Below are positions 1 to 6,418 of a stretch of DNA of 11,503 bases, piece by piece; position 1 is the stretch's first letter; each line of letters opens with the position of its first letter. The position numbers and the translations under genes are program-made. The DNA lies in NCBI GenBank assembly GCA_007133255.1, contig SLMY01000076.1, positions 1-11,503 on the forward strand, written 5' to 3'. A model generated the notes under the pieces. It made no database searches, was not told the DNA's origin, and saw only the letters and a program-made list of their open reading frames with translations. This DNA comes from Clostridiales bacterium (lineage in GTDB: Bacteria > Bacillota > Clostridia > Saccharofermentanales > UBA5734).

Positions 1-1
1 G

Positions 2-154
2 CATAAGAACAAAGATCTGCAGAAGCTGTATGATGATTATCTGGGTGAGCCAGGCGGCCATCTGTCGCATGAGCTGCTGCATACAACCTACCGCCGGCGG
101 GAGATTTATCCCGATTCTATTCTGGAAGAAAAGAAAGAAACCGGTGAAGCATAG
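2..154 (+). CDS. C-terminal end of an [FeFe] hydrogenase-like protein (5' end outside window)
   Basis: This is an open frame from the window edge to a TAG at 152-154, 50 residues long. It contains KLYDDYLGEPGG followed by SHELLHTTY. This resembles the end of the small-subunit domain of [FeFe] hydrogenases (HydA/HndD type), which usually finishes LYxxFLGxP...SHxLLHTHY and packs around the catalytic H-cluster domain. Here the last His of the usual HTHY is Thr, and about 20 mostly charged residues follow the motif. The catalytic Cys motifs lie upstream of the window, so the assignment rests on this tail alone. It would be a cytoplasmic enzyme of fermentative H2 metabolism. It appears to end its own transcription unit, since a terminator follows at 298-337. 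Confidence 0.7.
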   Translation, partial: HKNKDLQKLYDDYLGEPGGHLSHELLHTTYRRREIYPDSILEEKKETGEA

Positions 155-297
155 CAGGCTTGGCGGACAGTGATTGATATCAGCCGCAAGATTCTTTATT
201 TGAACACAATTTATAAATGGATCGAGATTTATGCCTGTTTGCTTTTATCAGGGAGGCAGATTGCCCTCTCTGAATGAAATAAGACTAAAATAATCAG
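155..297. other. Intergenic stretch with no recognisable gene
   Basis: About 143 AT-rich bases lie between the hydrogenase-like stop and the terminator hairpin. The best open frame is about 20 codons from the ATG at 231, without a Shine-Dalgarno. A TTGATA at 174-179 has no good -10 partner. It most likely forms the 3' untranslated region of the upstream gene. Confidence 0.5.
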
Positions 298-337
298 AAA
301 ATGGTCTGGCCAATATGCGGTCGGGCCATTTTCTTTG
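298..337 (+). terminator. Rho-independent terminator of the hydrogenase-like gene
   Basis: The arm AAAATGGTCTGGCC (298-311) pairs along all 14 positions with GGTCGGGCCATTTT (319-332), with three G-U wobbles and a 7-base loop. The 3' arm runs into TTTTCTTT. The A-rich and T-rich ends suggest it could also work for transcripts arriving from the other side. It ends right before the TTGACA of the rny promoter. Confidence 0.85.
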
Positions 338-367
338 TTGACAGATACCTGTCTGGTTCTATAGAAT
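338..367 (+). promoter_or_regulatory. Sigma-A type promoter for rny
   Basis: A consensus -35 box TTGACA lies at 338-343. TATAGA (360-365, 16-base spacer) overlaps TAGAAT (362-367, 18-base spacer) as possible -10 boxes. Transcription would start near 372-375, giving a leader of about 60-70 bases. It lies directly after a terminator and before rny, so this unit appears to be read independently of the upstream gene. Confidence 0.75.
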
Positions 368-429
368 GAAATGGATGCTTATCATCCTTAGTTACAGGAA
401 ATTAACTTGCAACTTGAAAAATAAATACT

Positions 430-438
430 GGAGGTGAT
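430..438 (+). promoter_or_regulatory. Shine-Dalgarno of rny overlapping the annotated GTG
   Basis: GGAGGTGAT is a full match to the anti-Shine-Dalgarno complement. It covers the only canonical in-frame start codon (GTG 434-436), so that GTG can hardly be the initiation codon. The in-frame codon at a normal distance, 8 bases after GGAGG, is ATA at 443-445. Confidence 0.7.
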
Positions 439-2008
439 TGCCATAGACTGGCTAATATCTTTAATAGTCGGTTTAATTCTGGGTGGAATATTGGCTGTGA
501 CGTTAACGATTGTCTTTTATCGTTTAGGTTATAGCAAAAGAGCGCAAGAAATTGAGGCTTCTCTAGAGAAAGCTGAGACAGATGCTGCTAATACAATAGG
601 TGAAGCTCAGAAAACCGCGGAAAACAGAAAAAGAGAACTCTTGCTTCAGGCGAAGGAAGAGATACACAAAGCAAGAATTGAATTTGAGAAAGATGTGCGC
701 GACAAGAAAAGTGAGTTGCAGCGCGAAAGAAATCGCCTGGAACAAAAAGAAGAAGCGCATGAGCGAAAAATCGAGACATTTGAGCAGAAGGAAGAAGCTT
801 TGGAATCGCGGGTCAGCGATGTGCTGGCACTAGAAGAACGTGCTCGCGAACTGGAAAAACAAAAAGTGATTGAACTTGAACGTATATCCAGCCTGACCGT
901 AGAAGACGCCAAAAACCTGGTGCTCGACGAAGCCAGAGAGACTTACAGGCATGATATGGCTATTATGCTCAGACAGATGGAAGAAGCGGCCAGGGAAGAC
1001 GCTGACAAAGTGGCTAAAGACATTATTGTCAGTTCAATCCAGCGTTATGCCGCCGATTATGTGTCTGAATCAACTGTTTCGGTTGTAAACTTGCCGAATG
1101 ATGAAATGAAGGGTCGTATTATTGGTCGTGAAGGCCGCAATATCCGGGCTATTGAAACAATGACCGGTGTCGATCTGATTATCGATGATACCCCGGAAGC
1201 TGTCATTTTATCCAGTTTTGACCCGATTCGCCGGGAAATAGCGCGGATTACCATTGATAAACTGATTATTGATGGCCGTATCCATCCGGCGAGAATTGAA
1301 GAAATGGTAGAAAAAGCCCGCAAGGAAGTTGACGCGACAATAAAACAGGAAGGCGACCGCGCGGTGTTTGAGACAGGTATTATGGGACTGCACCCGGAAA
1401 TTGTGAAATTACTGGGTAAACTGCGTTACCGGACCAGTTACGGACAAAACGTTCTGCAGCATTCGATAGAAGTCTGCTGGCTTGCCGGCATGATGGCGGC
1501 GGAACTTGAGTTGGACGTGATGCTGGCCAAACGTGCGGGATTACTGCATGACCTTGGTAAAGCAGCCGATTTTGAGATGGAAGGATCGCATATCTCACTC
1601 GGAGCCGAGATTGCTAGAAAATACAAAGAGAGTAAAGATGTGGTTAACGCGATAGAATCACATCACGGAGACGTTGAGGCCACTTCGCTGATCTCAGTAC
1701 TGATCGCCGCGGCTGATGCCATATCAGCTGCCAGGCCCGGCGCGAGACGCGAAAACCTTGAGACTTACATCAAGCGCATTCAGAAACTTGAGGAAATCGC
1801 CAATGACTTTGAAGGTGTTGAGAAATCTTATGCCATCCAGGCAGGAAGAGAAATCAGAGTCATGGTCAAACCCGATAATGTACGTGATGACGAGATGATC
1901 TTGAAAGCTCGTGAGATTTGTAAAAGAATTGAAGACGAACTTGATTATCCCGGTCAGATCAAGGTACATATTATCAGGGAGACACGAGTAACAGAATTCG
2001 CCAAGTAA
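434..2008 (+). CDS. rny: Ribonuclease Y
   Basis: RNase Y is the membrane-anchored endoribonuclease that starts bulk mRNA decay in many Gram-positive bacteria. The order is typical: an N-terminal membrane segment (about residues 5-28), a long highly charged coiled coil (about 33-200), a KH RNA-binding domain with GRIIGREGRN at 227-236 (GxxG loop), and an HD domain with H343, the catalytic pair H372-D373 in LLHDLGKA, and SHHGD at 409-413. It ends in the family's RETRxxEFAK-like tail. Length (524, or 521 from the likely ATA at 443) matches the family's roughly 520. The start is uncertain: the GTG at 434 sits inside the Shine-Dalgarno. The gene is flanked by its own promoter and terminator. The downstream ymdB is a frequent partner in Firmicutes. 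The family call is very secure; only the start is in doubt. Confidence 0.97.
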   Translation: MIAIDWLISLIVGLILGGILAVTLTIVFYRLGYSKRAQEIEASLEKAETDAANTIGEAQKTAENRKRELLLQAKEEIHKARIEFEKDVRDKKSELQRERNRLEQKEEAHERKIETFEQKEEALESRVSDVLALEERARELEKQKVIELERISSLTVEDAKNLVLDEARETYRHDMAIMLRQMEEAAREDADKVAKDIIVSSIQRYAADYVSESTVSVVNLPNDEMKGRIIGREGRNIRAIETMTGVDLIIDDTPEAVILSSFDPIRREIARITIDKLIIDGRIHPARIEEMVEKARKEVDATIKQEGDRAVFETGIMGLHPEIVKLLGKLRYRTSYGQNVLQHSIEVCWLAGMMAAELELDVMLAKRAGLLHDLGKAADFEMEGSHISLGAEIARKYKESKDVVNAIESHHGDVEATSLISVLIAAADAISAARPGARRENLETYIKRIQKLEEIANDFEGVEKSYAIQAGREIRVMVKPDNVRDDEMILKAREICKRIEDELDYPGQIKVHIIRETRVTEFAK

Positions 2009-2044
2009 GGCGTCACCTGTACGGATAGGACAAGCATAATACAT

Positions 2045-2072
2045 GCGGCAGCATTCGCTGCCGCTTTTTTTT
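2045..2072 (+). terminator. Rho-independent terminator of rny
   Basis: A perfect 8-bp stem, GCGGCAGC (2045-2052) with GCTGCCGC (2057-2064), has an ATTC tetraloop and is followed by eight T residues (2065-2072). It lies 36 bases after the rny stop and separates rny from ymdB, although these two are often co-transcribed elsewhere. Confidence 0.93.
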
Positions 2073-2129
2073 GCCTGAATGACGGCCTTTATAACCACAA
2101 ACACAGGTTCGGCATAACCCGTTAAAATA

Positions 2130-2138
2130 TGATAGAAT
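2130..2138 (+). promoter_or_regulatory. Extended -10 promoter for ymdB and the downstream run
   Basis: TGATAGAAT has the extended -10 form TGnTAnAAT. No good -35 box is visible at the expected distance (about 2110-2115). An overlapping TATGAT (2128-2133) is an alternative -10. Its place between a strong terminator and a well-formed Shine-Dalgarno supports it. It would be the entry point for a transcript that may run through ybeY. Confidence 0.5.
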
Positions 2139-2168
2139 AGAGCTACTCTAAAAATAGGAGGCGTGCAT

Positions 2169-2957
2169 TTGAATATACTTTTTATTGGTGATCTGGTGGG
2201 TTCTTCGGGCCGCAGGATTTTGAAAGCGAAGCTGCCGGCTCTCAAGGAGCGTTATCAGATTGATCTTTGCATCGCCAATGCTGAAAACGCCGCTGCCGGA
2301 CTAGGTTTAACCCAGGATCTGGCGCATGAGATAAATAACGCCGGTGTTGATATACTGACACTTGGTAATCACAGCTGGTCGAAGCGTGATCTGCTTCATA
2401 CAGCTGACCATATACCGTTTCTGATCAGGCCGATGAATGTCCCAAAAGCATGGCCGGGTCTTTCGTACGCGGTTGTCCATCATAAAAAAGGAAAAGTACT
2501 GGTTGTGAATCTGCTGGGACGTGTGTTTATGGACCAGGCAGATGACCCCTTTGCCGCAGCCGATAAAGTGCTGACGACAATCAAACAGGAACAAAATATC
2601 CGCATGACGGTTGTTGACTTTCATGCTGAGGCTTCATCTGAAAAAAACGCGATGGGTTATTATCTGGATGGCCGTGTATCGCTGGTTGCCGGCACCCATA
2701 CACATGTACAGACGGCAGATGAGAAAATTCTTGAAAAAGGGACTGCCTATATCACAGATGTTGGTATGACAGGCCCGCTTAACAGCATTATCGGCATGGA
2801 AGTCGCTTCATCGCTGCGGCGCTTTGTTGAGCGCTTGCCATCACCTTATGCCTGCGCGAAGGGGCCTGCCGGTTTATCGGCTGTTGCCGTCAGGATTGAT
2901 GAAGCAACCGGAAAAGCTGAGCAAATTGAACGCATTAGTGTTCAAGAACATGAATAG
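2169..2957 (+). CDS. ymdB: YmdB-family metallophosphoesterase (TIGR00282)
   Basis: YmdB is a dimetal phosphodiesterase active on 2',3'-cyclic nucleotides; in Bacillus subtilis it affects biofilm formation and gene expression. All expected metal ligands are present from the TTG start: D8 (FIGD), E39-N40 (NAEN), N67-H68 (LGNHSW), H152 (DFHAE), and H177 and H179 (GTHTHVQTAD). The TTG at 2169 is preferred over the GTG at 2163. AGGAGG (2156-2161) lies 7 bases before the TTG but only one base before the GTG, and the TTG gives MNILFIGD, matching the family's MxILFIGD start. Length is 262 residues, as usual. The stop lies 24 bases before the next gene, so the two are probably co-transcribed. The enzyme is cytoplasmic; its physiological substrate here cannot be read from sequence. 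Confidence 0.95.
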   Translation: MNILFIGDLVGSSGRRILKAKLPALKERYQIDLCIANAENAAAGLGLTQDLAHEINNAGVDILTLGNHSWSKRDLLHTADHIPFLIRPMNVPKAWPGLSYAVVHHKKGKVLVVNLLGRVFMDQADDPFAAADKVLTTIKQEQNIRMTVVDFHAEASSEKNAMGYYLDGRVSLVAGTHTHVQTADEKILEKGTAYITDVGMTGPLNSIIGMEVASSLRRFVERLPSPYACAKGPAGLSAVAVRIDEATGKAEQIERISVQEHE

Positions 2958-2981
2958 AGGTTAACCAGATCAGGTTATCAT

Positions 2982-4742
2982 ATGATAGTCAGTTATAAAT
3001 TCAGTCAGAAAGACAGGCTGTTTCAGCCGCGGCGATCAGCTAACCTGTTCAGGTTCGCTGCTTTTTGCCTGTGCGCGATCGCGCTGGCTTTTTTTGCTGC
3101 CGGCTGTCTGGCCGGAGAGCCGACGACGCCAGAAGAAGAGATGCCGCCTGTCACAACCGGCAACCAGACTCAGCCGACAGATACAGACATACCTGATGAT
3201 GAGGCGCGAAATGGCGGGCCTGATCTGACAGACCCATTTCAGCGAAGACCTTCACAGCCAGGCGGTACTTTGCGCTTATGGTGGCCGCTCGATAGCCAAA
3301 ACCATCCGCTGCTTGTCGAGAGCCGGTCCGAAAAAGCTGTGTTTGATCTTGTATTCGAAGGTTTGTTTGCGGTGATGGATGACCAGTCTTTGCAGCCGCG
3401 CCTGGCAGACAGCCTGTCTGATCCGGCTGATTCCACGCAGGTGACTGTGCGTCTGGCACGCGGTGAAGTTTTTCATCACGGCGAGCCTGTAACAGCACCT
3501 GATGTGGCGGCCTGTATCGCCTACATTCTTGATCATCCGGAACAGTCACCGTATGCCGCTGGTCTTGGCTCTATTACCGGCATGACGGCAGAAGATGACT
3601 ATACGCTGATCCTTGAGCTGAGTGAACCGCAGCCCTGGCTGGCTTATCAGCTTACTTTCCCGGTGCTGCCGGCGGCTTATCTGGATCAGCGGGCCAATGA
3701 CCTGATTCCGGGAACAGGGCTTTTCGCGATGCGTGAATGGACCGATGAGCAAGTCCTTTTATTATCGAAAGCCCAGCCTTCGGATGATCATTCTGAGCTG
3801 CGTCAGATCAGTGTGCGCCCTTATCCCGATATAAGAGCCGCGCTGAGGGGGTTTTCATCCGATGAAATCGATCTGGTTTTTCTTGACGCTGATCTTTATC
3901 AGCAGTACCAGCCCCGGTCCAGTCTGCGGTTCAGGTCTTTTTCCGGCAGCCGGCAGGTCTTTTTATCATACAACACCGCTTCAGGTTCTTTTCTGGCGTC
4001 TGAGTCACGTTTTTTGTCGCTGAAACATTTGGTCAGCCGGCAGTTTTATCAAAATCTGCAGCATCCCCTGGGAGAGACAGCCCAGATTCCGCTGACCATC
4101 CGTACCGGTTTGCTGGAAGGGCAGATACCTGATCCGCTGACGGTACTTGAGTCTTTTAGTCCGCCTGAATGGGAAGATACTGCTTATACACTAACAATGA
4201 TCTGGCCGGAAGGCGACGCGGCCAGACATTTACTGGCCGCTGAGATTGGCCAGATACTTGAACAGGCCGGCGTCAGCTGGCAGCAGCAGCCGTTGGCGGC
4301 CACTGATTTCGCGCAAGCTGTGCTTTCAGGTGATTATGACCTGGCGCTGCTGGAAGCGGTTATACCTGCCGCTCCGGACCCCGGCTGGCTGTACCTGTCA
4401 GAAATCGACAGCCGGCTTGACCGGCACGACATCATCCCTGGCGGGCCTGATGAACAAGAAGAAGATACAGCCAGTCAGATAACCGGAATGGAATTCGCGG
4501 ATTACGGTTACTGGCAGGATAATCTGCGCCAGATGTGGCGGGCCCGTTCACCGCGGCAGCTGATGAGTGGAGAAGACCTGGCTTTGCTGCTGAGCCATAC
4601 GGCGGCCCGCGCCCCCTGGGACGGACTTGTTATTCGTCATGAGGCGATTTTATACAGTGAGAGAATAATTGGCGTCAGCCGGCCGGACCGGTTCAGGCCA
4701 TATGAGGGAATAGAGGATTTATGGGTATGGTCTACACAATAA
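2982..4742 (+). CDS. Family-5 extracellular solute-binding lipoprotein, divergent and without a nearby permease
   Basis: The 586-residue product has a positively charged N-terminus, a hydrophobic segment at about 25-40 and a cysteine at 42 in FFAAGC, a plausible but not ideal lipobox. A Pro/Thr/Glu-rich linker follows (about 45-92). From residue 94, GGTLRLWWP through the LVFEGL region, LQPRLADS, and a VTVRLARGEVFHHGEPVTAPDV-like stretch (positions 153-175) match the SBP_bac_5 family (peptide/nickel-type ABC receptors). LIPGTGLFAM (241-250) matches the family's 'GtGPy' strand. The second half is poorly conserved. The mature protein should be anchored outside the membrane. The Shine-Dalgarno is weak (CAGG at 2971-2974). 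The 3' end overlaps lspA by 22 bases. No ABC permease or ATPase is in the window, so it either serves a system encoded elsewhere or has another role. Ligand unknown. Confidence 0.85.
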   Translation: MIVSYKFSQKDRLFQPRRSANLFRFAAFCLCAIALAFFAAGCLAGEPTTPEEEMPPVTTGNQTQPTDTDIPDDEARNGGPDLTDPFQRRPSQPGGTLRLWWPLDSQNHPLLVESRSEKAVFDLVFEGLFAVMDDQSLQPRLADSLSDPADSTQVTVRLARGEVFHHGEPVTAPDVAACIAYILDHPEQSPYAAGLGSITGMTAEDDYTLILELSEPQPWLAYQLTFPVLPAAYLDQRANDLIPGTGLFAMREWTDEQVLLLSKAQPSDDHSELRQISVRPYPDIRAALRGFSSDEIDLVFLDADLYQQYQPRSSLRFRSFSGSRQVFLSYNTASGSFLASESRFLSLKHLVSRQFYQNLQHPLGETAQIPLTIRTGLLEGQIPDPLTVLESFSPPEWEDTAYTLTMIWPEGDAARHLLAAEIGQILEQAGVSWQQQPLAATDFAQAVLSGDYDLALLEAVIPAAPDPGWLYLSEIDSRLDRHDIIPGGPDEQEEDTASQITGMEFADYGYWQDNLRQMWRARSPRQLMSGEDLALLLSHTAARAPWDGLVIRHEAILYSERIIGVSRPDRFRPYEGIEDLWVWSTQ

Positions 4743-5377
4743 TTATCATCATCATGAGTTTGGCCGATCAGATCATCAAGGCGGTTGTTAATCGGGACAT
4801 CATGCCGGGTGAACGCCTGGTGGTCATCGACGGCTTTTTCTATCTGGTTAACCGGAAAAATCCCGGTGCTGCCTGGAGTTTTCTGGCCGAGCCGGACTGG
4901 GGCATTTATTTTTTGTCAATTGTATCGGCTGTTATCACTGTTTTTCTGCTGGTCGCGATTTATCGTATCAGCCATAAAGGCTTGAAGCTGGCTTTGTCCT
5001 TGATCACCGCCGGCAGTATCGGCAACCTGGTAGACCGCGTCCGCATAGGTGCTGTCACCGATTATCTTGATTTTCATTTTGGCCGTTATGTGTTCCCAAC
5101 CTTTAATCTGGCTGATAGCCTGATCGTCATTGGAACAGGCCTGCTGATTGTGCTGATACTGACGCGGCACCATCTGCTGGATGAGCCGATGCTGCCGTGG
5201 CAGAAGGCCGTTAAAGGCGATGACACAAGTGATACAGAAAATATAACAGAAAACAGTTATAATGTAGTATTGAATCATTGTGACAGCGTACCGGAAAAAT
5301 CTGTTTGCCGACAGGCAGACAGCCCGGCAACGCTCATTGGGAAGGACCATGACCATGCTGAAAATTCTGACAGTTGA
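4721..5377 (+). CDS. lspA: Lipoprotein signal peptidase (signal peptidase II) with an extra C-terminal tail
   Basis: LspA is the membrane aspartyl protease that removes signal peptides from prolipoproteins after lipid attachment. Visible motifs are DQIIK (16-20), NRKNPGAAWSF (44-54), GSIGNLVDR (98-106), VTDYLDF (112-118) with catalytic D114, and FNLAD (128-132) with catalytic D132. Four hydrophobic segments are present (about 4-16, 59-81, 87-102 and 131-148). The family normally ends near residue 150-170. Here a polar tail runs to 218 with no recognised motif, and its DNA carries promoter-like and hairpin elements (see findings). Start at 4721 has AGAGGA just upstream; ATG 4727 is an alternative. 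The gene overlaps the upstream lipoprotein gene by 22 bases and the rluD start by 23, suggesting translational coupling. Confidence 0.95.
   Translation: MGMVYTIIIIIMSLADQIIKAVVNRDIMPGERLVVIDGFFYLVNRKNPGAAWSFLAEPDWGIYFLSIVSAVITVFLLVAIYRISHKGLKLALSLITAGSIGNLVDRVRIGAVTDYLDFHFGRYVFPTFNLADSLIVIGTGLLIVLILTRHHLLDEPMLPWQKAVKGDDTSDTENITENSYNVVLNHCDSVPEKSVCRQADSPATLIGKDHDHAENSDS
5258..5263 (+). promoter_or_regulatory. Possible internal -10 box for rluD
   Basis: A perfect TATAAT lies in an AT-rich island (about 5231-5275) inside the otherwise GC-richer 3' part of lspA. No convincing -35 is visible 16-18 bases upstream. If used, transcription would start near 5270 and include the hairpin at 5301-5322 before rluD. 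Confidence 0.3.
5301..5322 (+). other. Strong hairpin upstream of rluD, inside the lspA tail
   Basis: CTGTTTGCC (5301-5309) pairs with GGCAGACAG (5314-5322) over 9 bp with one G-U pair and a GACA tetraloop. No T tract follows, so it is not an intrinsic terminator. An alternative pairing, TTGCCG (5305-5310) with CGGCAA (5325-5330), shares bases with it, so two mutually exclusive structures are possible. Confidence 0.45.
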
Positions 5378-6269
5378 TACAGCCTATGAGAAGGATGAGG
5401 GCAGCCGCCTTGACTTTTTTATCAGTCAGCAGCTGGGAGATTTTTCGCGTTCTTATATCAAGAAGCTGATCGTGGATGGCATGGTTTTGATTAATGGCGG
5501 TCCGGCAAAAGCATCAGATAAGATCAGGCCGGGCATGCGAATTGAAGTTGATATCCCGCCCGCGGTTAAAATGAATGTTGAGCCAGAACAAATACCGCTT
5601 GATATCGTCTATGAGGATGAGTGGCTGATCGTGATCAATAAACCCCAGGGCATGGTTGTTCATCCCGCGGCCGGCCATCACCGGGGTACGCTGGTGAACG
5701 CGCTGCTCCATCATTGTGAGGGCAGGTTGTCCGACCTCAACGGCGTGATCAGACCCGGTATCGTTCACAGGATCGATAAAGACACATCAGGACTGCTGCT
5801 GGTTGTTAAGGATAATAAAGTGCATGCCGCGATGGCCGAGCAGATCCGAAGCCATACAATGGCACGGGTCTATCAGGCGATTGTGTATGGACTGGTAGAA
5901 GCGGAGGAAGGCAGCATAGAAGCCCCTGTTGGTCGCGACCCGCGCCATCGGCAGCGCATGGCCGTGGTGGCTTCCGGCAAACCGGCGATTACGAATTTCA
6001 AGGTTCTGAAGCGGCTTCATGAGGCAACGCACCTGGAAGTAGGCCTGGAGTCGGGGCGAACACATCAAATCAGGGTTCACTGTAAATATATCGGCCACCC
6101 GGTACTGGGTGATCCCATATACGCGCCGGGAAGAAAAAGCTATGACCTGAAAGGCCAGGCACTTCATGCCGGCAAGCTGACTTTCAAGCATCCCGCGAAG
6201 CAGCGTCAGATGACCGTAACAGCGCCGCTGCCGTCCTATTTTACTGACCTGCTGACTCAACTTGGCTAG
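5355..6269 (+). CDS. rluD: RluA/RluD-family 23S rRNA pseudouridine synthase
   Basis: The enzyme converts specific uridines in large-subunit rRNA to pseudouridine. An S4 RNA-binding domain occupies about residues 17-65 (SRLDFFISQQL, SRSYIKKLI, VLING). The catalytic domain follows, with INKPQGMVVHPAAGH (94-108), the signature HRIDKDTSGLLLV (138-150) with catalytic D141, and SGRTHQIRVH (233-242). Length is 304, normal for the family. The start is placed at ATG 5355 because AAGGA (5342-5346) is 8 bases upstream; ATG 5349 is only 2 bases away from it. It overlaps the lspA 3' end by 23 bases, a pairing common in Firmicutes (lspA followed by the rluD-like ylyB). The exact target uridines cannot be told from sequence, so the symbol denotes the family rather than proven specificity. 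Confidence 0.93.
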   Translation: MLKILTVDTAYEKDEGSRLDFFISQQLGDFSRSYIKKLIVDGMVLINGGPAKASDKIRPGMRIEVDIPPAVKMNVEPEQIPLDIVYEDEWLIVINKPQGMVVHPAAGHHRGTLVNALLHHCEGRLSDLNGVIRPGIVHRIDKDTSGLLLVVKDNKVHAAMAEQIRSHTMARVYQAIVYGLVEAEEGSIEAPVGRDPRHRQRMAVVASGKPAITNFKVLKRLHEATHLEVGLESGRTHQIRVHCKYIGHPVLGDPIYAPGRKSYDLKGQALHAGKLTFKHPAKQRQMTVTAPLPSYFTDLLTQLG

Positions 6270-6271
6270 GA

Positions 6272-6418
6272 ATGAATGACAGCCGGCGCCCAATCACGGC
6301 CCGACTGAAACCATACAGCGAAACGATGACCCATACCGCTAACGCGTTTATAAAGGAGAGACAGCACAGCCCCGGCTGTGCGACCGTAAATGAGAAAACT
6401 ACGAGAAAACTGGCATAA
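6272..6418 (+). CDS. Possible small ORF (48 codons) overlapping the next gene start
   Basis: An ATG 3 bases after the rluD stop opens a 48-residue basic, polar frame (MNDSRRPITARLKPYSETMT at its start) ending with TAA at 6416-6418. It resembles no family I know. Only TAGGA lies upstream, directly against the ATG, so its own translation signal is poor. It overlaps the DUF881 start at 6390 and ends 4 bases before the alternative start at 6423, which would suit translational coupling. It could equally be chance in an untranslated spacer. Confidence 0.2.
   Translation: MNDSRRPITARLKPYSETMTHTANAFIKERQHSPGCATVNEKTTRKLA
6364..6381 (+). repeat. Perfect inverted repeat between a Shine-Dalgarno and the DUF881 start
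   Basis: GCACAGCC (6364-6371) and GGCTGTGC (6374-6381) are perfect inverted copies separated by CC. Upstream lies AAAGGAG (6352-6358), with no start codon at normal spacing; the first DUF881 ATG is at 6390. The hairpin lacks a T tract, so it is not a terminator. Confidence 0.5.

Noticed and set aside
241..283. Imperfect hairpin around TCAGGGAGGCA and TGCCCTCTCTGA
   Set aside because: Pairing is broken by mismatches and offset bases; too weak to call a riboswitch or terminator.
231..293. About 20-codon ORF and possible small RNA upstream of rny
   Set aside because: There is no Shine-Dalgarno, no convincing promoter and no recognisable structure apart from the terminator.
1724..2245. Long minus-strand open frame (173 codons) over the rny 3' end and ymdB start
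   Set aside because: It is antisense to two well-conserved genes and the rny terminator, has no Shine-Dalgarno or family resemblance, and is explained by the codon pattern of rny.
5787..6293. Minus-strand open frame of 168 codons over rluD
   Set aside because: It is antisense to the conserved catalytic domain of the pseudouridine synthase and shows no protein-family features.
6364..6381. Inverted repeat as an intrinsic terminator after rluD
   Set aside because: No T tract follows; the sequence continues CGACCGTAAATG.
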